A DNA stretch of 64,000 nt from Shimia sediminis. GTDB taxonomy: Bacteria > Pseudomonadota > Alphaproteobacteria > Rhodobacterales > Rhodobacteraceae. The translations under genes and the position numbers were made by a program. This document shows, piece after piece, positions 23,558 to 32,043 of this stretch. The notes below the pieces were generated by a model. The model did not search any database, was not told where the DNA came from, and was given only the letters and a program-made list of their open reading frames with translations. The stretch covers positions 186,001 through 250,000 of the forward strand of contig NZ_RYZK01000002.1 in the NCBI RefSeq assembly GCF_003990645.1. The letters are read 5' to 3'. Each line of letters opens with the position of its first letter. The first letter of the stretch is position 1.

Positions 23558-24958
23558 GTGTTGATGAAAGATCGGCTTTTTCCGCAGGATCAGCAAACTC
23601 GGGACATTGCGCGCGAGCTTTACTCCCATGTAATGGAACTCCCGATCATCAGCCCGCACGGCCATACCGATCCCAATTGGTTTGCGAGCAACACCGCTTT
23701 CGCAAACCCGGCTGAATTATTTGTGACACCCGATCACTACCTGTTTCGCATGTTGTATTCTCAAGGGGTCAAGCTGGAAGACCTCGGCATCTCACGACGT
23801 GACGGCGGAGAGATAGAGGCAGATCCAAGAAAGATCTGGCGTACCTTCGCAAGCCACTATTTCTTGTTTCGCGCAACTCCAACGGCGCTATGGATAGATC
23901 ACTCACTGCAAGAGGTCTTTGGTGTTACCGACCGGCTAAATGCCAAAACAGCCGATGCAATTTATGATCGCATCGATGGTTGCCTGAAGTCCCCCGAGTT
24001 TCGACCAAGAGCCCTGTTTGAAAATTTCAACATCGAAGTGTTGGCCACGACGGAAAGTGCGCTTGATCCGCTTGAAGCGCACAAGAAAATTCAGGCTTCT
24101 GGCTGGGGTGGCCGCGTGATCACGACATATCGCCCAGACACCGTAATTGACCCGGAAACACCGGGGTTTGCTGAGAATATCGCCCGTTTTGGCGAAGTGA
24201 CGGGTGAGGATACTTCATCCTGGGGCGGTTATCTGCAAGCGCACCGCAAGCGCCGCGCAGAATTCAAAGCTCATGGGGCAACCGCGACCGATCATGGACA
24301 TCCAACTGCCCGCACCGAAGACCTATCACGCAGCGATGCAGCTGGGCTATTTGATCGTGCACTTGCCGGTCGTCTTTCTTCTGAAGAAGCCGGTCTTTTC
24401 CGAGGTCATATGCTTACGGAAATGGCCCGGATGAGCATCGACGATGGGCTCGTCATGCAATTGCACCCCGGTTCTGTGCGCAATCACAATGCTGCGGTTT
24501 TTTCCACATTTGGCCGAGACAAAGGCTTCGACATTCCCAGTCGAACAGACTTTGTAAACGACCTAAGACCGCTCCTAAATGCCGTTGGTGACGACCCGCG
24601 TCTGACGCTTATTGTCTTTACGCTGGATGAGGCGGCTTATGGGCGCGAGCTAGCCCCGTTGGCGGGCGCCTATCCCGCACTAAAGCTAGGGCCGGCTTGG
24701 TGGTTTTTTGACAGTCCCGAAGGCATGCGCCGGTTCAGAGAAATTACCACCGAAACTGCGGGTTTTTACAACACCGTCGGCTTCAATGATGACACGCGCG
24801 CGTTCTGTTCTATCCCCGCGCGCCATGATGTCGCCCGCCGAGTTGATTGCTCTTATCTTGCTTCACTAGTGGCTACCGGCCGGTTGAGCGAAGTGGATGC
24901 ATCCGAGGTCGCCGTTGACCTCACCTATCGGCTTGCCAAGCAAGCCTACCGTCTCTGA
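23558..24958 (+). CDS. uxaC: Uronate isomerase
   Basis: The 466-residue protein has the amidohydrolase-fold features of UxaC: D-R-L-F-P at the N-terminus, the metal-site [11 protein letters not shown] near residue 28, and the conserved R-T-D-F-V-N-D-L segment in the C-terminal half. It interconverts glucuronate and fructuronate (or galacturonate and tagaturonate). GTG 23558 is 7 bases from GGGAG; ATG 23564 two codons later is an alternative. It is the first gene of a six-gene run on this strand. Confidence 0.93.
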   Translation: MLMKDRLFPQDQQTRDIARELYSHVMELPIISPHGHTDPNWFASNTAFANPAELFVTPDHYLFRMLYSQGVKLEDLGISRRDGGEIEADPRKIWRTFASHYFLFRATPTALWIDHSLQEVFGVTDRLNAKTADAIYDRIDGCLKSPEFRPRALFENFNIEVLATTESALDPLEAHKKIQASGWGGRVITTYRPDTVIDPETPGFAENIARFGEVTGEDTSSWGGYLQAHRKRRAEFKAHGATATDHGHPTARTEDLSRSDAAGLFDRALAGRLSSEEAGLFRGHMLTEMARMSIDDGLVMQLHPGSVRNHNAAVFSTFGRDKGFDIPSRTDFVNDLRPLLNAVGDDPRLTLIVFTLDEAAYGRELAPLAGAYPALKLGPAWWFFDSPEGMRRFREITTETAGFYNTVGFNDDTRAFCSIPARHDVARRVDCSYLASLVATGRLSEVDASEVAVDLTYRLAKQAYRL

Positions 24959-24980
24959 AGGTTCAATTTGGGAGGAAACC

Positions 24981-25964
24981 ATGAACATTAAGACAACAAC
25001 CCTTGCCGCGCTGTTCGCCTCGGCGGCTATGGTCACATCTGCTTATGCGGAATGTGAAGTCAATCTTCGTGCCGCAGACAACCAACCTGCAGGCTATCCG
25101 ACTGTAGCAGCGGTTGAGGCCATGGGCGACATGCTGAAAGAGCGTAGCAACGGCCGAATTTGCTTGGAAATGTTCCACTCTGCACAGCTAGGTCAGGAAA
25201 AAGATACTATCGAACAAACCCAGTTCGGCGTGATCGACATCAACCGTACCTCAATCGGCAACTTCAACAATATCGTTGAGGAGACCCAGGTTCTTGCATT
25301 GCCTTACATTTTCCGTTCGGTCGAGCACATGCACAATGTTGTTGACGGTGAAGTTGGGGGACAAATTCTCGGTGCATTCGAGGAACACGATCTGGTAGGT
25401 CTAGCATTCTATGACTCTGGATCGCGCAGCTTCTACAATTCTCAAAAGCCCATTACATCCATCGAAGATTTGGCTGGTATGAAATTTCGGGTGATGGGTG
25501 CCGATATTTTCGTAGATATGGTTGCAGCGCTTGGCGCAAACGCCACGCCGATGCCATTTGGTGAAGTTTACTCTTCGCTTCAAACCGGCGTTATCGACGG
25601 CGCGGAGAATAACTGGCCTTCCTACGAAGGAACAGGTCACTTTGAGGTGGCTAAATACTATACTCTCGATCAGCACCTCATTGTTCCGGAAGTTCTCACT
25701 ATGTCAAAAATCGCTTTTGACAAGCTGAGCGCTGAAGATCAGGACCTTGTGCGCGAAGCAGCACGAGATTCCGTTCCTGTCATGCGTGAACTTTGGGCAG
25801 CACGCGAAGCTGTTTCCGAAGCCAAAGTTCGTGAGGCGGGTTCAGAGATCATCACTGATATCGATAAAACCCCGTTTATCGAAGCAATGGTCCCAGTTTA
25901 CGAAAAACACGTGACTTCACCGCTTTTGCAACAACTTGTCGCCGACATTCAGGCGGTCAAGTGA
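24981..25964 (+). CDS. dctP: TRAP transporter substrate-binding protein, DctP family
   Basis: The 327-residue protein starts at ATG 24981 behind GGAGG and has a signal peptide (about residues 1-23, ending S-A-Y-A). DctP features include the central G-M-K-F-R-V-M arginine-containing segment, which ligates the substrate carboxylate, and the following [21 protein letters not shown]. Acting in the periplasm, it should deliver a hexuronate or related acid sugar to the DctQM permease, given the flanking catabolic genes. Confidence 0.9.
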   Translation: MNIKTTTLAALFASAAMVTSAYAECEVNLRAADNQPAGYPTVAAVEAMGDMLKERSNGRICLEMFHSAQLGQEKDTIEQTQFGVIDINRTSIGNFNNIVEETQVLALPYIFRSVEHMHNVVDGEVGGQILGAFEEHDLVGLAFYDSGSRSFYNSQKPITSIEDLAGMKFRVMGADIFVDMVAALGANATPMPFGEVYSSLQTGVIDGAENNWPSYEGTGHFEVAKYYTLDQHLIVPEVLTMSKIAFDKLSAEDQDLVREAARDSVPVMRELWAAREAVSEAKVREAGSEIITDIDKTPFIEAMVPVYEKHVTSPLLQQLVADIQAVK

Positions 25965-26026
25965 CCGAAGTTTAGCAAATACTCCGCCTCGGTGCATTCC
26001 GGGGCGGAACACACCATTCGCAAAGT

Positions 26027-26560
26027 ATGCGGAGAAAAATGCAACAATATCTTGTCACGGCTTCTCATATTACAGGATTGATCGGACGCGCAGCACTTTG
26101 GCTCGCGGGGATTTGCCTGGTTCTCATGACTGGCTTTATCGCAGCGCAGGTTTTCTGGCGCTATGTCTTGAACGACAGTATCATCTGGACGGAACCTGGC
26201 TCTGTCATGCTGATGGGCTGGTTCATTTTTCTTGGTGCCGCAGTTGGAATACGCGAAGGTTACCACCTTTCCTTCGACGTTTTGCTGCATGTGCTTCCCG
26301 AGTGGCTGAAGAAAACCTTTCATACGATCTCGGATGTTGCCGTCACTACTTTTGGTTGCGGCATGATTTGGTACGGCTACCAGTTGGCGGAGAAAACTGC
26401 CGGAAATACGCTGCCCTCGTTACACATATCGGGCGCGTTCAGCTTTGTTCCCCTCATTTTCGGTGGAGTGCTGGTGGTAATTTTTTCGATTGAACGGGTG
26501 CTGCGCCGGGCAGCTGGCTTGCCGACTGCCCGTTTTGGCGATGACAGCGGAGAGAGCTGA
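26027..26560 (+). CDS. dctQ: TRAP transporter small permease subunit, DctQ family
   Basis: The 177-residue protein has four hydrophobic helices. The second bears Q-V-F-W-R-Y-V-L-N-D-S-I-I-W-T-E-P, close to the standard DctQ Q-V-x-x-R-Y-x-x-N motif, followed by G-A-A-V-G-I-R-E-G-Y-H. It pairs with the large subunit in the inner membrane. ATG 26027 and ATG 26039 are both possible starts. The gap from dctP is about 60 bp and three bases separate it from dctM. Confidence 0.87.
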   Translation: MRRKMQQYLVTASHITGLIGRAALWLAGICLVLMTGFIAAQVFWRYVLNDSIIWTEPGSVMLMGWFIFLGAAVGIREGYHLSFDVLLHVLPEWLKKTFHTISDVAVTTFGCGMIWYGYQLAEKTAGNTLPSLHISGAFSFVPLIFGGVLVVIFSIERVLRRAAGLPTARFGDDSGES

Positions 26561-26563
26561 GCG

Positions 26564-27844
26564 ATGGAACTCTATATCCTATTTGGAACCTTTTCATTTT
26601 TGCTGTTGATCGGGACGCCGGTCGCCTTTTGTCTGGGCGTGTCCAGCTTTGCGACAATTGCTTATCTTGGTCTGCCACCCGTGGTCGTGTTTCAGCGATT
26701 AAACTCAGGTGTTTCGGTTTTTGCGCTAATGGCTATTCCGTTCTTCATCTATGCTGGTGACTTGATGGTTCGCGGAGATATCGCACGTCGATTAGTTTCA
26801 CTCGCAGAGGCATTCGTCGGACACTTTCGAGGCGGCCTTGGTCAGGTTAATGTTTTATCGTCAGTGATGTTTGGGGGTGTTTCTGGTTCTGCAGCGGCTG
26901 ATGCTAGCGCCGTTGGCGGCCTGATGGTGCCACAAATGAAAGAACGCGGTTATGGCGTCGATTATGCAGTAAACATAACAGTTGTCAGCTCGATCATCGC
27001 ATTGTTGCTGCCGCCGTCACACAACATGATCATTTATTCAATCGCTGCGGGGGGGCGCATTTCAATTGCAGACCTGTTTACCGCAGGCATTATTCCAGGG
27101 TTTTTGTTGGCAGTTGTCTTGATGGTTGCGGCTTGGTGGGTGGCCAGGCAACGCGGATATCCGGTGCAGAAATTTCAGGGTTTCCGAATAATGGGCGCTC
27201 TCTTTGTGTCTGCCTTGCCTGGATTAATTATGGTTGCGATTATTTTCGGCGGCGTACGCTCAGGTATCTTCACAGCATCCGAATCCTCAAATATCGCCGT
27301 GGTCTACGCGCTGATTGTCACCTTTTTTGTCTATAAAACGTTGAGTTTCTCGGACTTTGTCGAAGCTACATTTGCTGCTGTGCGCACCACTGCAATGGTT
27401 TTGCTGGTCATCGGATGTGCGGCCGCATTTGGATGGCTTTTGGCGTACACACGTGTTCCGTCATCGCTTGTTGTCCTGCTCAAAAGTGTGTCTGAAAACC
27501 CGATCGTTATCCTGCTCTTACTGAATATTGTGTTGCTGATGCTTGGCACCTTCATGGATATGTCACCACTAATCGTGATTACCACACCGATTTTCCTGCC
27601 AGTGGCTACCGCATTTGGTGTCGATCCGGTGCACTTCGGTGTGATTTTGATACTGAACCTTGGCATTGGTCTGTGCACACCTCCTGTTGGAGCGGTCTTG
27701 TTTGTGGGATGCGCAGTAGGCCGCATTTCAATCTGGGAAACGATGAAATCAATCTGGCCATTCTACGGGGCCGCTGTCGGTGTCCTGCTGCTGGTTACTT
27801 ATATTCCAACTCTTTCGCTCTGGCTTCCTTCGGTGTTCAAATGA
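26564..27844 (+). CDS. dctM: TRAP transporter large permease subunit, DctM family
   Basis: The 426-residue integral membrane protein has about 12 helices and DctM hallmarks: G-T-P-V-A-F-C-L-G near the N-terminus, F-G-G-V-S-G-S-A-A-A-D-A-S-A-V-G with its re-entrant loop, and P-P-S-H-N-M-I-I-Y. It is the sodium-driven transport channel of the TRAP system. Its TGA overlaps the next start (ATGA), coupling it to uxuB and supporting a role in hexuronate uptake. Confidence 0.92.
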   Translation: MELYILFGTFSFLLLIGTPVAFCLGVSSFATIAYLGLPPVVVFQRLNSGVSVFALMAIPFFIYAGDLMVRGDIARRLVSLAEAFVGHFRGGLGQVNVLSSVMFGGVSGSAAADASAVGGLMVPQMKERGYGVDYAVNITVVSSIIALLLPPSHNMIIYSIAAGGRISIADLFTAGIIPGFLLAVVLMVAAWWVARQRGYPVQKFQGFRIMGALFVSALPGLIMVAIIFGGVRSGIFTASESSNIAVVYALIVTFFVYKTLSFSDFVEATFAAVRTTAMVLLVIGCAAAFGWLLAYTRVPSSLVVLLKSVSENPIVILLLLNIVLLMLGTFMDMSPLIVITTPIFLPVATAFGVDPVHFGVILILNLGIGLCTPPVGAVLFVGCAVGRISIWETMKSIWPFYGAAVGVLLLVTYIPTLSLWLPSVFK

Positions 27845-29298
27845 TGTCAGCAAAGCGAAACACAGAGTCACCGCTGTTGGGGCCCGATCAAGAGGAAACA
27901 CGACCAGGAGTAGGTATCGTCCACCTTGGGCTCGGCGCATTTTTTCGAGCGCATGGGGCAGTTTACATCGCGGACGCAATGGAGGCATCCGCAGGGGATT
28001 GGGGCGTCGTGGGTGTCAGCCTCAAATCGTCTGATACACGCGATAAGCTTAGGCCACAGGGGTGGGTATATACTGCACTCGAGCTTGCCGATAGCGCCTG
28101 CAAAACGCGAGTGATTCAAGTCTTGCATGATGTGTTAGTCGCGCCGGAAAACCCAACAGCTGTGCTTGCGGCTTTGGCGGCACCATCGACAAAAATCGTA
28201 AGCCTTACAGTCACTGAAAAAGGGTATTGTCTTAATTCGGCAACCGGGCGTATCAATTTCGATCATCCTGACATCAAAGCTGATTTGGGATCTCCTACGC
28301 CGGTGTCTGCACCAGGGTATCTGATGCGCGCCCTCCAAATTCGCAAAGATGCTGGGTTACCAGCATTCAGTGTGCTGTCGCTTGATAACCTTCCGGAGAA
28401 TGGCCAGCTTGCTAAGTCAGCGGTTTGCGATTTGGCACGTGCGGTTGATCCTGCCCTCGCGGATTGGATCGAATGCCAGGCCAGATTTCCGTCTACCATG
28501 GTAGATCGCATCGTCCCGGCCACCACGGAAGATGTAGTTGAGAAGGTCCGCGAAATGACGGGCTTTGAAGATCAGGCAGCTGTGCAGCACGAACCTTTTA
28601 GGCAATGGGTGGTCCAAGACAACTTCATGGACAATGATCGTCCTGATTTTGCCGCTGCTGGCGCTTTGCTTGTGCGTGACGTTCAACTCTTCGAGCTCAT
28701 GAAGCTGCGTATGCTGAATGGCGCACATTCTGCGTTGGCCTATCTCGGATACCTGGCAGGTCATAAAACAATCTCTGATACGGTTCATGATCCTGTTTTT
28801 GATGAGTTCATTAGCGACTTTTGGACCAAGGAGGTTATTCCGGCTTTGAAAACTCCTCCGTGTACAGACTTGAACGCCTATGCCGACGACCTCAAAAAGC
28901 GGTTCGCAAATACGGCGATTCAGCACCAAACATGGCAGATCGCAATGGACGGCAGTCAAAAGCTACCGCAGCGTATTCTGAACACCCTATTTGAAAACCT
29001 AGAAGCAGGCCGCCCGTATGATCGGTTACTTTTGGCGCTGGCTGGGTGGATGCAATACGTCACTGGCTGGGACGATACTGGGGCCGCCATTGAGGTGTGC
29101 GACCCTCTTAGCGCTGAAATAACGAGCTGTCTTGCGGGAGCAAACACAGCGGAGACCCGTGTAGCAGCCCTTTGCACACTTCATGAAGTCTTTGCTGGAT
29201 ACCCAATGGAAAAACTAAGGCCACAACTCTCTGTGTTGGTCGACAAATTGGAACGGTCTGGATCCCGAGCCACAATTGAGGATGTTCTGAAATGTTAG
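27841..29298 (+). CDS. uxuB: Fructuronate reductase (mannitol dehydrogenase family)
   Basis: ATG 27841 overlaps the dctM stop; the protein has 485 residues. It shows the N-terminal Rossmann segment G-I-V-H-L-G-L-G-A-F-F-R-A-H and the family catalytic motif K-x4-N-x2-H in M-K-L-R-M-L-N-G-A-H-S. These are long-chain polyol dehydrogenase features. In this setting the reaction is NADH-dependent reduction of fructuronate to mannonate. A mannitol or tagaturonate specificity cannot be excluded from motifs alone, but the adjacent mannonate dehydratase favours fructuronate. Confidence 0.88.
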   Translation: MMSAKRNTESPLLGPDQEETRPGVGIVHLGLGAFFRAHGAVYIADAMEASAGDWGVVGVSLKSSDTRDKLRPQGWVYTALELADSACKTRVIQVLHDVLVAPENPTAVLAALAAPSTKIVSLTVTEKGYCLNSATGRINFDHPDIKADLGSPTPVSAPGYLMRALQIRKDAGLPAFSVLSLDNLPENGQLAKSAVCDLARAVDPALADWIECQARFPSTMVDRIVPATTEDVVEKVREMTGFEDQAAVQHEPFRQWVVQDNFMDNDRPDFAAAGALLVRDVQLFELMKLRMLNGAHSALAYLGYLAGHKTISDTVHDPVFDEFISDFWTKEVIPALKTPPCTDLNAYADDLKKRFANTAIQHQTWQIAMDGSQKLPQRILNTLFENLEAGRPYDRLLLALAGWMQYVTGWDDTGAAIEVCDPLSAEITSCLAGANTAETRVAALCTLHEVFAGYPMEKLRPQLSVLVDKLERSGSRATIEDVLKC

Positions 29299-30506
29299 AA
29301 AGCTGGCGTTGGTATGGAGACTTAGATGACATCAGCTTGCCGGAAATTCGGCAGACAGGTGCAAAGGGCATCGTCACTGCTTTGCACGAAGTCCCATATG
29401 GACAAGTCTGGGACCGTGAGTTGATTGCCAAAAGGCGACACAGAATTGAAGCGGCTGACCTGGTTTGGAGCGTTTGTGAAAGCCTGCCTGTTCACGAGGA
29501 CATAAAACGTGGTTCAGGCAATCTGAATTGTCTTTTCGAAAACTATCGTCAATCGATGGCAAACCTTGCGTCTGAAGGCGTCAAGATCATCTGTTACAAT
29601 TTCATGCCCTTACTGGATTGGACACGGACTGACTTGACCGCCCCCGTTTCAAGCGGGGGGACATGTTTGAGATTTTCAGCGATCCGTATGGCGGCATTTG
29701 AAATCCACATGCTGGGCCGGGAAAAAGCTGAAGCGGATTATCCTGCAGATGTGGTTGAGAAAGCCGCTCAGTACTACGTTGGAATGACCGCAGATGATCA
29801 GAAACAGCTTCTTGATGCCATTATGTCTGGCCTGCCTGGGGCATTCGATCGATACGATATCCAGGGCTTAAAACAGGTTTTGCGTACCTATGAGGGCATC
29901 GAGCAAGATGAATTGCGCACCAACTATGCCCGGTTCTTGAAAGAAGTAATCCCTGCAGCAGAAGAGCTTGGCATCTTATTGTGTGTTCATCCAGACGATC
30001 CACCTAGAGATATTCTCGGCCTGCCCCGTATTGTCTCCAACATGGAAGATATAGCCTGGATAATGAACGCTTATGACAGCCCTTCGAACGGATTGACCCT
30101 GTGCGCTGGTTCTCTTGGTGCCAACCCGGAAAATGATGTGCCTGCTATCGCCGCAAAGTTTGCTGAGCGCATTCATTTTGCTCATCTGCGAAATGTCCGA
30201 AAAGATGCGGATGGTTCCTTCGAAGAAGCGGCACATCTTGAGGGTGACACCGATATGGTTGCGCTCGTTTCTGTTTTGATAAAGGAAAATGCCAGGCGAC
30301 TGAAAAACGCTAAGACCGATTTTTTGGGTATTCCTTTCAGACCTGATCACGGTCACGAACTTTTGTCTGATATTGGACGTTGCAGCATACCTGGATACCC
30401 TTTGATTGGCCGCATGAAAGGTCTCGCCGAAATTCGTGGGGTTGTTCACGCGGTGGAGAGTTTGAGTGGGAATGGCGGTTCTTTTGATTTGCCGCAAGGC
30501 TTCTGA
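29292..30506 (+). CDS. uxuA: Mannonate dehydratase
   Basis: The 404-residue TIM-barrel protein overlaps uxuB by seven bases. Characteristic segments are M-L-E-S-W-R-W-Y-G at the start, C-Y-N-F-M-P-L-L-D-W-T-R-T-D-L, and the metal-binding C-V-H-P-D-D-P-P-R near residue 235. It removes water from mannonate to give KDG. Length is normal. It is the last intact gene of the hexuronate operon; no KDPG aldolase is encoded in the window, so that step must be supplied elsewhere. Confidence 0.93.
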   Translation: MLESWRWYGDLDDISLPEIRQTGAKGIVTALHEVPYGQVWDRELIAKRRHRIEAADLVWSVCESLPVHEDIKRGSGNLNCLFENYRQSMANLASEGVKIICYNFMPLLDWTRTDLTAPVSSGGTCLRFSAIRMAAFEIHMLGREKAEADYPADVVEKAAQYYVGMTADDQKQLLDAIMSGLPGAFDRYDIQGLKQVLRTYEGIEQDELRTNYARFLKEVIPAAEELGILLCVHPDDPPRDILGLPRIVSNMEDIAWIMNAYDSPSNGLTLCAGSLGANPENDVPAIAAKFAERIHFAHLRNVRKDADGSFEEAAHLEGDTDMVALVSVLIKENARRLKNAKTDFLGIPFRPDHGHELLSDIGRCSIPGYPLIGRMKGLAEIRGVVHAVESLSGNGGSFDLPQGF

Positions 30507-30667
30507 CCAACACCTGTGGTTTCCTTGCGGATGGCTCAATACTGAGTTCAGCCATGGTGCGCACATTGTGATGAACTTGCCTGTCAAAGAGCGTTTCAAA
30601 CTGACCCTTTTTCAGCGTTTTTATTTGGCCCACCCCTTGTGGCGCAAAGCCTCCAGTCGGACCGCTC

Positions 30668-31430
30668 TCACATAGCGAGGCTGCCCGGGGGCTTTGCTTG
30701 TGCGACGGTTACGTTTTTCTGCGTCGCTTGCTTTGTGCGAACACGAACGGTGTTCTCCACGTATCCCTCAAATGCTCGCCCCAGAGTGCGTAGTTTGGCG
30801 TGTTCATGCTCGAACAGCTCTGCAAACATGCGATCCGATTGCTCGGGTTGGGGCCGGTGTGCCAGCTCTTCGCAGCGCAGCCGCGGCCAATCGTTCAGCG
30901 CATCGAGGTCATCAAAGTCAGGTTTGGGCACAAACAACCGGCCGCGCAAAAATCGGACCTGGTTCTCAACCTGTCCCTTCTCCCAGCCCACAGCCAGGGT
31001 GCAGGCAACCGGCTCCATCTCCTGCGCTTTGCCGGGATAGGTCACGACAAAGGGCTTGCGGCTGTAGCACAGGTGGAAATGGGCAACCTTCACCTTCTGC
31101 TCGAGACTGCCCAGTACTGCCCGTTCTTCGCTTCAGTCAAATTGCAATGCATCGCCTGCCGCAAGATGCAGCAGGACAAAAGCCTCGCCCGAACCGGCAC
31201 CGGCCCGCTTCTGGGCGCTCCGCCGTTCCCGGCGGGGTCACTTCTGGTCCTGATCGAAAAGCCCCTCAAGTCTAAAATCAAAACCGTTGCACGGCCTGTG
31301 CCGAACCAGTGGCACCTGGCGCTGGTAGCTCAGCGACCTCTCATCCTTCAAATACTTGTTGATCGTTTTCCGCGACTGACCGGATGCTGTGCCCCTCGAC
31401 CAATTCCCATCGCCGGATCTTTGACACGCT
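30668..31430 (-). mobile_element. IS21-family transposase (IstA-like) remnant
   Basis: Read on the minus strand, an HTH-like N-terminal piece (G-H-S-I-R-Q-S-R-K-T-I-N-K-Y-L-K-D-E-R) lies around 31260-31400. It is followed after frame breaks by the C-terminal half with A-V-G-W-E-K-G-Q-V-E-N-Q-V-R-F-L-R-G-R-L-F-V-P (30668-31093). These are IstA motifs. No intact frame and no IstB partner remain, so it is dead. It forms the right edge of the hexuronate island. Confidence 0.75.
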
Positions 31431-31656
31431 TGCCTTCAATAACATCTCCTCTTTTCTCCGCACAAAGTTGCGCGGATGTTACCGGAATCTGATGGGTCAA
31501 TATTACTCGCTCATAATCCACAAAAGTGGGTCGGTTTTGCATGCCGATTCACACATTTGCGACAGCGACCCCAACGTTGGTTCACGATCCCAAGCCGGAC
31601 GGAATGGCCCCTCTTCCACCGCACGCCCTGTTAACCGCGCGAAACACCGATCCCCT

Positions 31657-31700
31657 GCACCGACGCAATACCGACGTTATACCGACACGATACCGAACGC
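31657..31700. repeat. 11-bp tandem repeat, site B
   Basis: Four 11-bp units: GCACCGACGCA, ATACCGACGTT, ATACCGACACG and ATACCGAACGC. The middle two match units of the site at 4909-4952 in the same order and orientation, with a single base change across 22 bp. The tract sits just outside the IS21 remnant. Confidence 0.8.
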
Positions 31701-31843
31701 GGTTTGGCCTTGTATTCCTCGGTTTTAACCCGCGATTCGCACCGGACTCTGCAAAAGCTGCAGAACGCCCCGGCAAGATCGCGTTAACCTCTCGCGGAAC
31801 ATGGGTCACCCAAACCTTTGGTCCGTTACAGGCGATTTGTCAC

Positions 31844-31871
31844 TTTTCATTTCCTGTCCGCCATGTATAAA
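31844..31871 (+). promoter_or_regulatory. Putative promoter of leuL-leuA
   Basis: TTTTCA (31844-31849), a 16-bp spacer and TATAAA (31866-31871) form a plausible sigma-70 type promoter. A start site 7-9 bases downstream would fall at or next to the ATG of the leader peptide (31880), so the leader would be leaderless or nearly so. No Shine-Dalgarno sequence precedes that ATG. Confidence 0.45.
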
Positions 31872-31879
31872 TCCCTCCC

Positions 31880-31966
31880 ATGATGACCCAGGCCCATATC
31901 GCAGCTTCTGCACAGTGCACTCGCGCTGCGATTCTGGCCGACCTTCTCCTGCTAGCCCGCCTCTGA
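31880..31966 (+). CDS. leuL: leu operon leader peptide (attenuator peptide)
   Basis: A 28-codon frame from ATG 31880 ends in L-A-D-L-L-L-L-A-R-L just before a TGA, giving six leucines in the last ten codons, four of them consecutive. It lies 77 bp before leuA and is followed by interleaved hairpins. This is the classic form of a ribosome-mediated attenuator that senses charged tRNA-Leu. The second codon is also ATG. The lack of a ribosome binding site and the nearby TATAAA suggest a leaderless message, as known for some alphaproteobacterial amino-acid leader peptides. Confidence 0.8.
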   Translation: MMTQAHIAASAQCTRAAILADLLLLARL

Positions 31967-32011
31967 GCGTGCCATCTTGGCGCGACCGCTCAGAGGATGC
32001 CGCTTCGCGCC
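31960..32011 (+). promoter_or_regulatory. Mutually exclusive hairpins of the leu attenuator
   Basis: CCTCTGAGCG (31960-31969) pairs perfectly with CGCTCAGAGG (31987-31996). GGCGCGA (31979-31985) pairs with TCGCGCC (32005-32011). The arms interleave, so only one stem can form at a time. The first stem includes the leader stop codon, so ribosome position would choose between them. No U-run follows the second stem, so the output may be Rho-dependent or translational. Confidence 0.65.
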
Positions 32012-32043
32012 CGGACTTCAGGAGAAAAAAGAGAGATTCCAAA

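Larger units (their letters stand above)
31431..31879. other. Non-coding gap between the IS21 remnant and the leuA leader
   Basis: No convincing gene is seen in these roughly 450 bases. They contain the end of the IS21-derived DNA, an 11-bp repeat tract at 31657-31700 and the putative leu promoter near 31844-31871. Composition changes from AT-rich back to GC-rich around 31560, which probably marks the island boundary. Confidence 0.6.

Noticed and set aside
30694-31870. Several plus-strand open frames across the IS21 remnant
   Set aside because: The minus strand carries IstA motifs, while the plus-strand translations are Arg/Pro/Ser-rich without similarity to known proteins.
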